Assembly: GCA_039621445.1 (NCBI GenBank) | Contig: CP154957.1 | Location: 44,031,465 to 44,095,464 of the forward strand | DNA: 64,000 bases | From: Euglena gracilis | Lineage: Eukaryota > Euglenida > Euglenophyceae > Euglenales | Reading direction: 5' to 3' | Shown: positions 30,644-39,347 of the stretch, one piece after another | Numbering within the stretch: position 1 is the first letter of the stretch | Layout: each line of letters starts with the position of its first letter | Program-made: the position numbers and the translations under genes | Notes under the pieces: generated by a model | Database searches by the model: none | Told to the model about the DNA's origin: nothing | The model's input: only the letters and a program-made list of their open reading frames with translations

Positions 30644-32784
30644 CATGCCATCTTTCATGCAGGTCAGTTTTTGGGAAAACAAAACGAGAAACATGGCATG
30701 TATTGGCTGGCTCACACAACACACGCCTTTTCAAAGAAAAGTTCACAAAATGCATCAGAACATGAAGGCGCCTTTGTAACTCACAGCCCCCGTCCAAGTC
30801 CTTTCCTCTCCACACATGTTGCATGATTGCAAAAGGCCACAAACGTGCGAACACGTGTTCGATCCGCGCACGGAAAAAGGAATGCACCCGATTGTAATGC
30901 TCCTTTCTTGGTCCCAATGGGTTTATTTGGTGGCTTCCGAAATGGTGCGACCAACCGGTAATTTCCACTATATGCACCATCTGCCAATCCGAGCTCTCTT
31001 CCAACAAAAGTCTTTGGGCCTCACCTTTTCCACAAAGTTGAGTGAGCACGGGAGCCTGGATGCGGACCAGAAAAGAACAAAATTCTGCCCATTGCATTGC
31101 ACGCCACTTGCATTTTGAATTTGGCGAGAACCCTGAGAGGAGGTTGCACAAAAAAAATGAAATGAAGCAACCGTTACCTGTTTGCGAGATGACCTCACGC
31201 TCAGTGCCTCCACATTGTTCCAACCACCACTTGACACCTTCTTTGGTCACCATAGGTGGCGACGGCGGAAGCTTGAATTCTTTCCTTGGCACCAAAGTCG
31301 GCTCACCTTGAAATCGATAAAAAGTTGCCGGTTGAAAATTTTCCAATGCACACCTGGCATTGGTGCATTGACGTCATTTTCTGGTTTCCAGAAGTGGAGC
31401 AAAGTTCCTTGGGTTGCTTTTGAGGCTTTCTTTCCTGCTTCCAAAGCAGCCTTTTTCCTCTGAGATCTCTCCTCGTGAATCTCCTTGATATCATCAATCA
31501 AGGATGAATCACCTGGAAAACTGCGACCCTTTTGGAGGCTAGGCACAGCGGGGGGGGGCTGGGGGGGGGCGAGCGGCCGCGCGGGGGGGGGGGGGGGGGG
31601 GTCTGAGGGCGGCCGCGCGGGCGGAACGCATCCTAAAATCGGTGATTTCTGGGTCCAAAAAGTGGTCATTTTTTGCCATTTTTGGGCCATTTTTGACCCA
31701 AAAAGTGCTTTTTTGGCCGCGCGCAGAGCGCGCGGTCCCCAAATTTGCCATTTTGTGTCCGAAAATGGTCATTTTTGGTCATTTTTGGGCCTCAAAAAAT
31801 CGCGATTTTTTCTCCAAATTTTTTTTTCTTGGCTATGCTAGGCACAGGGGGGGAGGGGGGGGGGGGGGGGGTCCAGGGGGGGCGAGCGCGGGCGGCCGCG
31901 CAGGGGCCGCGCGGGGGGGGGGAGGGGGGAGAGTTGGCGCCGGCCATAAACAGACAAGAAGCCTTAGTGCAACTAAGGGGGGGGGGAGGGGGGGGTCCCG
32001 GACCCCGCCCGAGCGGCGCGCCTAGCCTCCTTTGGTCTCGGTGTCCATGGTAGTAGCGAAGGACGTTCAAAGCTCCTTACAAAATGAAAACGAGGTGCAG
32101 AAAAATGCATTTTGCAAACCTGCATTCAATGGCTCAAGAGGATCAGTGTACCTCAAGGCCTCCCCATTTTTTGCCCAATATTCAAGCATTTTGATACGAA
32201 AGTCATCTTGAACGTCCACTGTCAAAAGGGGGAATAAACGAGGTGCAATGTGTTTTTCACACACCAGGTGCCTCTGATTTGGGGGACAGCTCGATGGGAG
32301 GGAGGACGTTAATTGTCACAAATAAATCCTGCAAGTTCCTCATCCATTCTTTCTCATCATTTTCACCAAAATCATTTGCTTTTTGTGTGGCTTCTTATAT
32401 CTGGGCAACCTGTTTGTCAACCTCTTCTTTTTCTTCTTTAGGCGTTTCGCGTCGCCAAGCACCAAGCCCTGTCCCTGCTTGCCACTTGGTGCACACCACC
32501 TCACGCAACCAGTCAACGGAACAATTCAAATCAAACATGTCAATCAGATGCCTATTAGGAAAAGCAAATGTTAAGGCAAGGCCCAAACAGGGAAAATACC
32601 TTGCTATGTTTGCAAAAGAAGCCTGCCCATTTTGTACATCCTTGAAGCACTCAACCATCTCAACCAGGTGCTCGTCATTCAAATCGCTCTTCTGTTGACG
32701 ACGTTGCTTTTGAAGCTCTCTTCGCTTCTGCACAGTCTCGGCTTTGCGTTCATTGTTCGACATGTGAGATAGAAGCGCTGGCAA
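30644..32784 (-). pseudogene. DDE transposase gene (IS5/PIF-Harbinger-like), interrupted
   Basis: The N-terminal exon (32784 to about 32395) encodes a charged helix beginning MSNNERKAETVQKRRELQK, then an alpha-helical domain. The middle part (about 32264-32030) is separate. After an acceptor TTTTCCAG at about 31517 comes GDSSLIDDIKEIHEE... with QGTLLHFW, which resembles a PCNA-binding (PIP) box. The C-terminal part (31346-30644) carries KEHYNRVHSFFRARIEHVF, matching the block around the last acidic residue of DDE_Tnp_4-type transposases. A 497-bp element sits in the gene at 31534-32030. In-frame stops remain, some of which introns may remove. The family call rests on the C-terminal motif only. 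Confidence 0.5.
31534..32030. mobile_element. 497-bp inverted-repeat element GGAGGCTAGGC...GCCTAGCCTCC
   Basis: Perfect 11-bp terminal inverted repeats GGAGGCTAGGC are flanked by TTT on both sides (31531-31533, 32031-32033), a 3-bp target duplication. Inside are G-rich tracts, GCGGCCGCGCGG motifs and GGTCCAAAAAGTGGTCATTTTTGGCC repeats. It interrupts the minus-strand transposase gene. There is no coding capacity. A truncated relative lies at about 36665-36984. Confidence 0.75.
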
Positions 32785-32863
32785 AAAAAAAGCACACTCA
32801 AAAATTTCGCACCCCTCATTTGCGGGTCACGGGGGGGTCATGGGGGGGGGTCATGGGGACCGC
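32785..32863 (-). repeat. Reverse-oriented end of the GTGACCC element
   Basis: GCGGGTCACGGGGGGGTCATG is the reverse complement of the CCCCGTGACCC(G/C) end seen at 5870-5896 and 39210-39235. It lies just upstream of the transposase gene start. Confidence 0.5.
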
Positions 32864-33029
32864 ACCCCCGTATTGTCCCCCCCCCCTTATTGTCCCTAGG
32901 CCCCGGCCAACGGGGGATTCTTTGGCCTGCCCAATGAAATTCCTTTGGTACCCCCTCATTGTCCCCCCCCCTTATTGTCCAGCCGGGCCTCCCGGGGGTA
33001 GGTCGGTGGGACAATAAGGGGGGGGGGGT
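32864..33029. repeat. Fold-back element, CCCTTATTGTCC...GGACAATAAGGG, copy A
   Basis: C-rich arm CCCCCCTTATTGTCC at left and GGGACAATAAGGGGGG at right. The interior has GGCCAACGGGGGATTC and CAATGAAATTCCTTTGGTAC, shared with copy B. No coding content. Confidence 0.8.
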
Positions 33030-33215
33030 AAACCATTGGCCCAAAGCATTGTTCTTGGTTTAAGGCTGTGTTTATAGCAACATGCAGGGTGGGTCGTCGT
33101 CTTTTATTACTCGTTTAAAACATCGTTCAAATCCAGCTTAAACCCGTCATCATAAACCAAAAGACAGGTTTTTGACGTATAGAAAAAGACCAATTGAAGT
33201 TGCGCGACGCGCCAG

Positions 33216-33394
33216 TACCCCCCCCCCCATATTGTCCCCCCCCCCATATTGTCCCTCGGCCCGGCCGACGAGGGGTTTTTTTGGCTTGGTCAATGAAATT
33301 TCCTTTGGTACCCCCATATTGTCCCCCCCCATATTGTCCCGTCGGGCCTCCTGGGGAGAGGTCGGTGGGCAATATGGGGGGGGGGGGGTGGTAG
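33216..33394. repeat. Fold-back element, copy B (CCATATTGTCC...GGCAATATGG)
   Basis: Same architecture and interior as copy A, with TTATTG changed to ATATTG in both arms. The matched change in both arms suggests selection for pairing or copying of one arm from the other. It ends GGGGGTGGTAGCAG, the same string that follows the tandem array at 25745. Confidence 0.8.
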
Positions 33395-33544
33395 CAGGGG
33401 TGCAGGCCGTGCCCAGGGAGACGATGGAGTTCATGAAATTTTCAGAGGCTATTTTTCTGCAAGTTGCAGTAAGGATTCAGTGTTTTTTCGTGCATGGATT
33501 TGGTCTCTCTGCTGGTCTGCCAGTTTGGCGACGGTGGACGTTTT

Positions 33545-33915
33545 CCGACCCCAATCCCCGATGTCACAACCCCAAACCAAAACCACAGCCCCAAAACCCC
33601 GGAACACATCCCAAAAAAACCAAAACCACAGCTCCAACCAAATCCACATCCCAAAAACCCGGATCACAGCCCAAAAACCAAAAAAAACAAAAACAAAAAA
33701 AAACCCAAAATCACGGTTGTGCGGACCTCAAAGCAAACACCCCACCCACTCACAAAACCAAAGCCCAAAAACATTCAATAAGTTGAGAGGAAACACCCAG
33801 ACCAGAAGAAACCAAAAACTCCACAACCCAAAAACCAAAAAAAACAACAAGCCACACAACAAAAACTCAGAACCAAGACCCACAAAACCAAACCACCCAA
33901 AAACTGTGCGATATT
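33545..33915. repeat. CCAAAACC simple-sequence tract
   Basis: A/C-rich imperfect repeats such as CCCAAAAACC and AACCAAAACCACAGC. The Lys/Thr/Pro open frames across it are low-complexity artefacts. Confidence 0.75.
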
Positions 33916-34246
33916 GGCACAGATGCCCCCCCAGTTTTTAACTGGCCAACACCCCCTGATTCTCAGATTATTTTGTGCAGATTCCACTTTTAAAAAAAAC
34001 TAGTTTCCAAACCAGGACCTGCAAAATCAATTCCACAGCACAGGAAAAAATGGTTTTTCCAAACTAATCGTGAGACAAAATGACCGTGACAATGAGAAAG
34101 CCAAAAACAAACATAAACCAGGTGTTCGCAGCTTAAATCCGGAACATGAACACAGGGTTTTTCCACAGGGTAACCCAGAACGTGCTTCAAAAATAGACAT
34201 TGGGTACATGATGAACATCTGCACAGGTACCGGTCGTGCCATAGGG

Positions 34247-35434
34247 CAGGGGGGTGGAAAATATGCACCGTGCAGTTTTTGCAGTTTTTTTTGCAGTTTT
34301 CACGTTTTAGGTTTTTTGCAGTTTTTTGCAGTTTTTTGCAGATTTTTTTTCTGAAAAAACTGCACACGTGCAGTTTTTTGCAGTTTTTTTTGATCCAGTT
34401 TTGAAGAAAACTGAGATGTTTATTTTGTGGTTTTGGTGACAAGTCCACAATTAAACCCCACCCACTTATAGACCCCCCGGGGTTTATAGGATCCGTCCCC
34501 TTCCTCGGCGGACGTGGACGTCCTGTCCGATGGCAGCGATGATGAGCTGGTAGATGGGGTGTCAAAGACTGAGGAGAGAGGGTGACAAAATTGCGCCTCA
34601 TCCAAAAGACATCTCGATTTGCTGGACAGCACGCTCTGCCTTCGTCATTCGAGGTGCATGAGTGGGTGGACCGGTGGATGAATGCAGGTTCCTACAGAAT
34701 CTTGAATGTAGGGACCTGCCAGAGACAGCACAGAGTTTCAGCGGCAGCCGGAAGCCAGAGAAGCCAGAGACACGGAGTGGATGTTGAGGAACTGGGTGCC
34801 CGCCTGGAGGGCCGTGCCGAACCAGGGACGGCGGATGCCAGTTTTGCGTGGCTATTTGTGGCCCACCGATGAGGGTAGTCACATTAAGCTGCGTGAGGTG
34901 AAGGGCTATGTGTATGATCCGTTTGCGCCAAATCCCTTGCCCCTGCTGCCTTTGAGGCACGGGCCCTCCTCAAAAGAGGAAGCGCCAATGCGCAAATATT
35001 AGGGGTGACCGGTTAGCAACGATCAACGCCCCGTCAGCGTGTTTGCGAAGTGGGTGAAGGCTCATCGCTCTGGGATCTTATTGTGACCAAAAGTATAGTG
35101 TTTGCGAAAATGACCACTTTGCCCGGCATCCAAACACATGATTTGCATTTTCAATGCATGAAAAGCCATGTGCAGTGTTCCTTGTTTGATTGCTTCCATT
35201 TTTGTCGTCATAAGCTCCAAAGCTGCACAAAAAAAAAAGTTAGGTGAATTGGGGTGTGCTCATGTGGTCGCAATTTACGTTGTTTTGCATATGCACATCA
35301 TTTTAGCTTGTTTATTGCTAATTTTTGTTGAAGTGCAGTTTTTTTGCAGTTTTTTGCAGTTTTTTGCAGTTTTTTGCAGTTTTTTGCAGTGCAAGTTTTT
35401 TGACCGGCCCGTGTGCAGTTTCTCCACCCCCCTG
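34247..35434 (+). mobile_element. Inverted-repeat element CAGGGGGGTGGA with GCAGTTTTTT tracts
   Basis: CAGGGGGGTGGA at 34247 and TCCACCCCCCTG ending at 35434 form terminal inverted repeats. Subterminal arrays of GCAGTTTTTT (34270-34395 and 35330-35400) lie inside each end. The interior has a plus frame (34781-35002) with GYLWPTDEGSHIKLREVKGY that may be a remnant gene. No clear target duplication: the left flank reads ATAGGG and the right flank ACAGGG once CAC is skipped. The CAGGGGG termini recall those at 85 and 30643. Confidence 0.55.
34582..35002 (+). CDS. Possible remnant gene inside the CAGGGGGGTGGA element
   Basis: Two overlapping plus frames: 34582-34872 (LRLIQKTSRFAGQHALPSSF...) and 34781-35002 (GYLWPTDEGSHIKLREVKG...YDPFAPNPLPLLPLRHG) look protein-like, with a shift between them near 34790. 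Family unknown. If real it is an element-encoded gene or a captured host exon. Confidence 0.3.
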
Positions 35435-35920
35435 CACAGGGTTGAAGAAGTTGTCCAGGTCATAGCTAACAGCCGCAGAGACCTCACAGGTGAACCACAA
35501 ATTTGTGAAGAGAACGAGGTGAAAAACCACTCGCAGAATGCCACAGACCTTTGGACGGTGGTGACAGCCCAGACACAGAGTTCTCATCAGTAATATCTTC
35601 AGTCGAAGACAGTACAATAAATAATATCTTGAGACACGTTTCAGACAACCAATTCACTTCGAAAACTTCACTTGTAAACTTGAGCCCCAGCTTGAAACCG
35701 CACCAGGGGCTCACTTGTCCGCCATGTATTGTGCAAAAAAAAGACACTCAGAAAGGTAAAGAGCCAAAGAGAAAATGTTGATCGCGAGGGCAAGCGGATC
35801 CTACTTTGGGTTTCCGACAGTTTCCGACAGCATTCCGACATTTTTGACGTCTTATTCCTTGTCGTCTTTTTGTCTTTTTCCTTGTAAAAGACACTTAACT
35901 CCACACTGGCAACATGGCTT
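35435..35920. other. No firm gene; weak frames on both strands
   Basis: A plus frame at 35551-35781 (Ser/Asp-rich then Lys-rich) and a minus frame at 35484-35747 overlap. Neither shows a domain. Confidence 0.3.
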
Positions 35921-35922
35921 TG

Positions 35923-36025
35923 GTCAAAGTCTGTGTTTCTAAACACAGACTTTGGCGTGCCGAAGTCTGTGTTTAGAAACACAGACTCTGACCTAAGTCT
36001 GTATTTCTAAACACGGACTCCGACC
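35923..36025. repeat. Three successive palindromes of GTCTGTGTTTCTAAACACAG
   Basis: AAAGTCTGTGTTT-CT-AAACACAGACTTT is a perfect hairpin. AAGTCTGTGTTT-AG-AAACACAGAC follows at once, then a decayed third copy with TATTT and CGGAC. Confidence 0.85.
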
Positions 36026-36660
36026 AAGAAAACTGTGATCACAATATTTGGACCCCGAACCATCCCAATGATGCAGAAATTTTGGCTGGTTGCAAAACAA
36101 TCCCGTTCCGCCTTAACCCGAAATTCCTTCTCAATTTCCTCCATACAAACTTTCCTAACAGCATAATCCTCCCTACGATATCCGCTTTTTCGTTCCAACA
36201 CGGTTAACAAATACTCCACCAGTTGTTTGGGCATCCTCCATTTTTTCTGGGTGCCAACTGTCATTCCATATCCTCCCCCCCAGGAATCAAATTCGGGCAG
36301 GTCTGGCCATCACAAAGTTTGTTTTGTAGCTTGCTCAGATTTTCGCTCCCCCAGATTCGGGTGGGTTTTTGATATCCCCAATCTGAAAATTGGCAATAAT
36401 CAACATCGACAAAAGTCAGATTTTGAACACAGGGTCTTTTCCGCAAAAGCCCATGACGGGATTCTCAATCCACCACAATTTTGGCTTGAAATATTCCACA
36501 ATTTCCAAAGTTTTTTTGACCAGCCGATCTGCCCCCTCCAAATTTCTGACTCCCAACGTTTTCGCCAAGCTCTATTCTGTACAGGGCACCCCCGCAGCGA
36601 TGATCTGAAAATATCCGGGGGGTACCTCCAATATCTCCACTCCAAAATATTTGCACAATG
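36007..36660 (-). pseudogene. C5 cytosine DNA methyltransferase-like gene, C-terminal half, broken
   Basis: On the minus strand, G-V-P-C-T-E-(stop)-S-L-A-K-T (Cys codon 36583-36581, TAG at 36574-36572) is the motif IV Pro-Cys loop whose Cys attacks cytosine. About 38 codons on, W-W-I-E-N-P (ENP at 36466-36458) is motif VI. After a frameshift near 36440 comes VDVDYCQFSDWGYQKPTRIW, typical of the region after motif VIII. After another shift near 36262, KKWRMPKQLVEYLL fits the conserved C-terminus. The N-terminal AdoMet-binding motif I is not seen; a G-rich element replaces the DNA upstream (36665-36984). One stop and two shifts make it inactive. It could have been a host gene or a methyltransferase carried by a retrotransposon, as reported in some dinoflagellates and a charophyte. 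Confidence 0.75.
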
Positions 36661-36664
36661 GGTT

Positions 36665-36984
36665 GGGTTAAATCTGGCCGAGCGGGCGGCGCGCGGCCCA
36701 TTTTCGGGTCCAAAAAGTGGTCTTTTTTGGCCATTTTCGGGCCATTTTTGCTTAAAAAAAAATGCTTTTTGGGGGGGCATGCTAGGTACAGTGGGGGGAG
36801 GGGGGGTTGAGGGGGGGCGAGCGGCCGCGCGGGGGGGAGGGGGGTCCGAGGGCGGCCGCGCGGGCGGCGCGCGGCCTATTTTCGGGTCCAAAAAGTGGTC
36901 ATTTTTGGCCATTTTTGGGCCTAGGCACAGTGGTGGGAGGGGGGGGGGTTGAGGGGGGGGGGGCGAGCGGCGCGCCTAGCCTCC
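36665..36984. mobile_element. Truncated G-rich element ending CGCGCCTAGCCTCC
   Basis: It shares GGGTCCAAAAAGTGGTC, GCGGCCGCGCGG and the terminal GGCGCGCCTAGCCTCC with the element at 31534-32030, and contains two internal copies of the same block. The left terminus is missing. It abuts the methyltransferase-like pseudogene and may have removed its 5' half. Confidence 0.65.
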
Positions 36985-37495
36985 GTAGAAGTGGAGGTGT
37001 TGGTTTCTAACCTCCTCCTCCCTCAATGTCAAAAATTTATTGCAAGCAGGGTTTTTCTTACGCCGGAGAGGACCCTATCCCCCCCGGGGGTCGAGTGAAA
37101 TAAAGTTGGGCCCCCCGGGGGGGGGCTGCCATGGGCAGGTTGGGGGGGTAGGCATTTTCGACCCCCTGGGGGGGTTCTGGATTTCGAATTGGTGCTGCTG
37201 TGGCAACATTGATTTTCAATGGCCTCATTTGCTGTGCCAACCACCCAAAACATGGGGAGAGCGTCATGTGAATGGCATCCTTGGTTTTCAAGTTGAATGC
37301 ATGATTCCAACTCCATTGGGGGTCCCATGACCCCCCGTGACCCAAGAATCGAGCCTTCAATTTTCGTACAATGAGGCAACCTTCATCACTTCAGCTTTTC
37401 TTTTCATTCATCATTTCTGCCTGCTTTTTGATGCAGGTGACGGTTTTGGTCGCTTTTCATTAATTTTCTGGTTGACCATCGAAAATTTGCTTTAA
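36985..37495. other. No firm gene
   Basis: G-rich patches around 37075-37180, including GTGAAATAAAGTTGGGCC, which recurs near 43577 and inverted near 41362. GTGACCC motifs lie near 37325-37345. Minus frames here are weakly protein-like but without a domain. Confidence 0.35.
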
Positions 37496-37497
37496 AA

Positions 37498-37680
37498 AAC
37501 CGCGGCGGTTTTGAAAACGCCGGGTTCAGGCCAGAAAAAAACACCGGCCGTTTTGAGACGCCGGGTTCAGGACAGAACCGGCGTCCCCCCCCCACGGGTT
37601 TTCCGGACGCCGGTTCTGTCCTAAAACCCGGCGTTAGGAACGCCGGTTCTGTCCAAAACCCGGCGTCCGGTTTGGGACTG
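37498..37680. repeat. Nested palindromes of ACGCCGGGTTC...GAACCGGCGT
   Basis: Multiple copies of CGCCGGGTTCAGGACAGAAC and its reverse complement GTTCTGTCCTAAAACCCGGCG form nested hairpins. Related palindromes lie at 38485-38612, on the other side of the minisatellite. Confidence 0.8.
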
Positions 37681-37899
37681 TATTTTGTGTAAAAAAAAGT
37701 GTGCCAATGTGACCCCAGAAACAAAAAAACCTTGGATGAAAGGATAAAAGGCACAATTACTGAGTGCAAAATATCATGGATGACTGACGGCAAGCGTTTT
37801 GCAGTTTCTGAGGTGGGGGGGGGGAGGATTGCTAGGCATACAGGTTGCTACAGCTGCACTGATTACAGGGCAAAACATATTGCCGGCAAGGAGACACAT

Positions 37900-38435
37900 T
37901 ACAGAAATTTTGGCTGGACCCCACTGGATTTTTTCAGAAGTACGGTTGGGAATTTTGGGTGGACCCCCCTGGGTTTTTTCAGACATACGGCAGGTAAATT
38001 TTGGCTGGACCCGCCCTGGGTTATTTCAAAAATTCGGTTTAATGTTGACTGCCCACGCCTGGGTTTTTTGTTAGAATTACGGTTGGGAAACGTTGGCTGG
38101 ACCCCCTTGGGTTTTTTAGAAATACGGGTGTTAAATGCTGGCTGCAACAACCCCCCCGTGCGTTTTTCAGAATTGCGGCTGGTAAATGTTGGCTGGACCC
38201 CCTGGGTTGTTTCAGACATACGGAGGGGAAACTGTGGACCTCCCTGGGTTTATTATCACGGTTGGGAAATTTTGGCTGGACCTGCTGGGTTTTTTTCTGT
38301 CAGAAATACGGTTGGGGAATACGGCTGGAACCCCCATGGCTTTTTGGAGTTTCAGAGATTTTATGTTTGAATCCTCTGTTTTTTTTTTGCAGAATTTGCT
38401 TTGGGACGTTTTGGCTGTTCCCCCATGGGACTAAA
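37900..38435 (+). repeat. Minisatellite, about 58-bp unit (TTTTGGCTGGACCCCC)
   Basis: About nine units built on TTTTGGCTGGACCCCCTGGG followed by TTTTTTCAGAAATACGGTTGGG. Each encodes a KFWLDPPWV-like string in one frame, so the 223-codon frame here is repeat-derived. Confidence 0.85.
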
Positions 38436-38484
38436 GGGGAACGCTAGTGAACGTACTTCTAAGTGCTCCCTGGCCCGAAGGGGG

Positions 38485-38612
38485 TGAACACCGGTTCTGT
38501 CCTGAACCCGGCGTCTCTAAAACGCCGCTTTAAACAAGGGGTGGTGGACGCCGGTTCTGTCCTGAACCCGGCGTCCCCGGACGCCAGGTTCAGGACAGAA
38601 CCGGCGTCCGCC
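38485..38612. repeat. Palindromes of the CGCCGGTTCTGTCCTGAACC family
   Basis: GGACGCCGGTTCTGTCC / GGACAGAACCGGCGTCC arms. Same family as 37498-37680. The two sets bracket the 58-bp minisatellite and may be ends of one element. Confidence 0.8.
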
Positions 38613-39199
38613 ATCCCTTTTTCGTAGTAGACATGGTCAAAAAATAGAAAGAAATGCCAAGATTTGAGGTGAAAAAGTTTTCGACCCAAACAATGGCGCT
38701 TTTTGGCGTATGAATTTGACCCAAATATGTCCCATTGACAAAAGGGGAGATTGCGCAAGTAGGAATGAATTCATGGAAAAAAGGGGGGAGGGAAACGTGA
38801 AATTTTTGTGGAAGAAACCCCCCCCAAAAACAGAAAAGACCACCTTCCATTTGGACAACCAAACCCCTTTTTGGCACCCAACCCAACGCACCTTCACACC
38901 CAAAAAAGGCCAAAAAACTTGTCCCCTAAAAATAGTGCCAAAACTTGGTGCATTTCCAGAGCCCAAACAGAATTTTTTGGGGCCATTTTTTTTCCTTCAA
39001 AAATGGCCATTTTGGGCCATTTTTTCAAAAATGTCCCAAAATGCATCCCAAAAAATGTGACGGTCAAGAAAATCCTAACAAAAAGCGTGTTAAAAAATTT
39101 GTTTGGACCCTAAAATCACTGATTTCAAGATGCGTGCCGCCCATCTCGTGATGGGATGCAACATCATGGATGCTGCCTCCCGACATCCTCCAAAGTGGC
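38613..39199. other. No gene seen
   Basis: A/T- and CCAAAA-rich DNA upstream of the first recognised Kelch exon. It should include 5' exons or the promoter of that gene, but none could be identified. Confidence 0.4.
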
Positions 39200-39240
39200 A
39201 TACTTCCCCTGTGACCCCCCCCCGTGACCCGCACCACCCC
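39200..39240 (+). repeat. 3' end of a GTGACCC element
   Basis: CCCCTGTGACCCCCCCCCGTGACCCGCACCACCCCC matches the right end of the element at 5541-5896 apart from C for A in GAACC. The left end was not found. Confidence 0.5.
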
Positions 39241-39347
39241 CATTGCTCTTTTTTTTTGACCGATCAAATTTATTAGTATTTATGATTCAGAATGACTGAC
39301 AAATGCAAAGGGCACTGCTGCTCTTTTTTGTTTTATCCATCTGGAAG

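Noticed and set aside
31539-32070. Gly/Arg- and Pro-rich frames on both strands
   Set aside because: They fall within the non-coding 497-bp inverted-repeat element.
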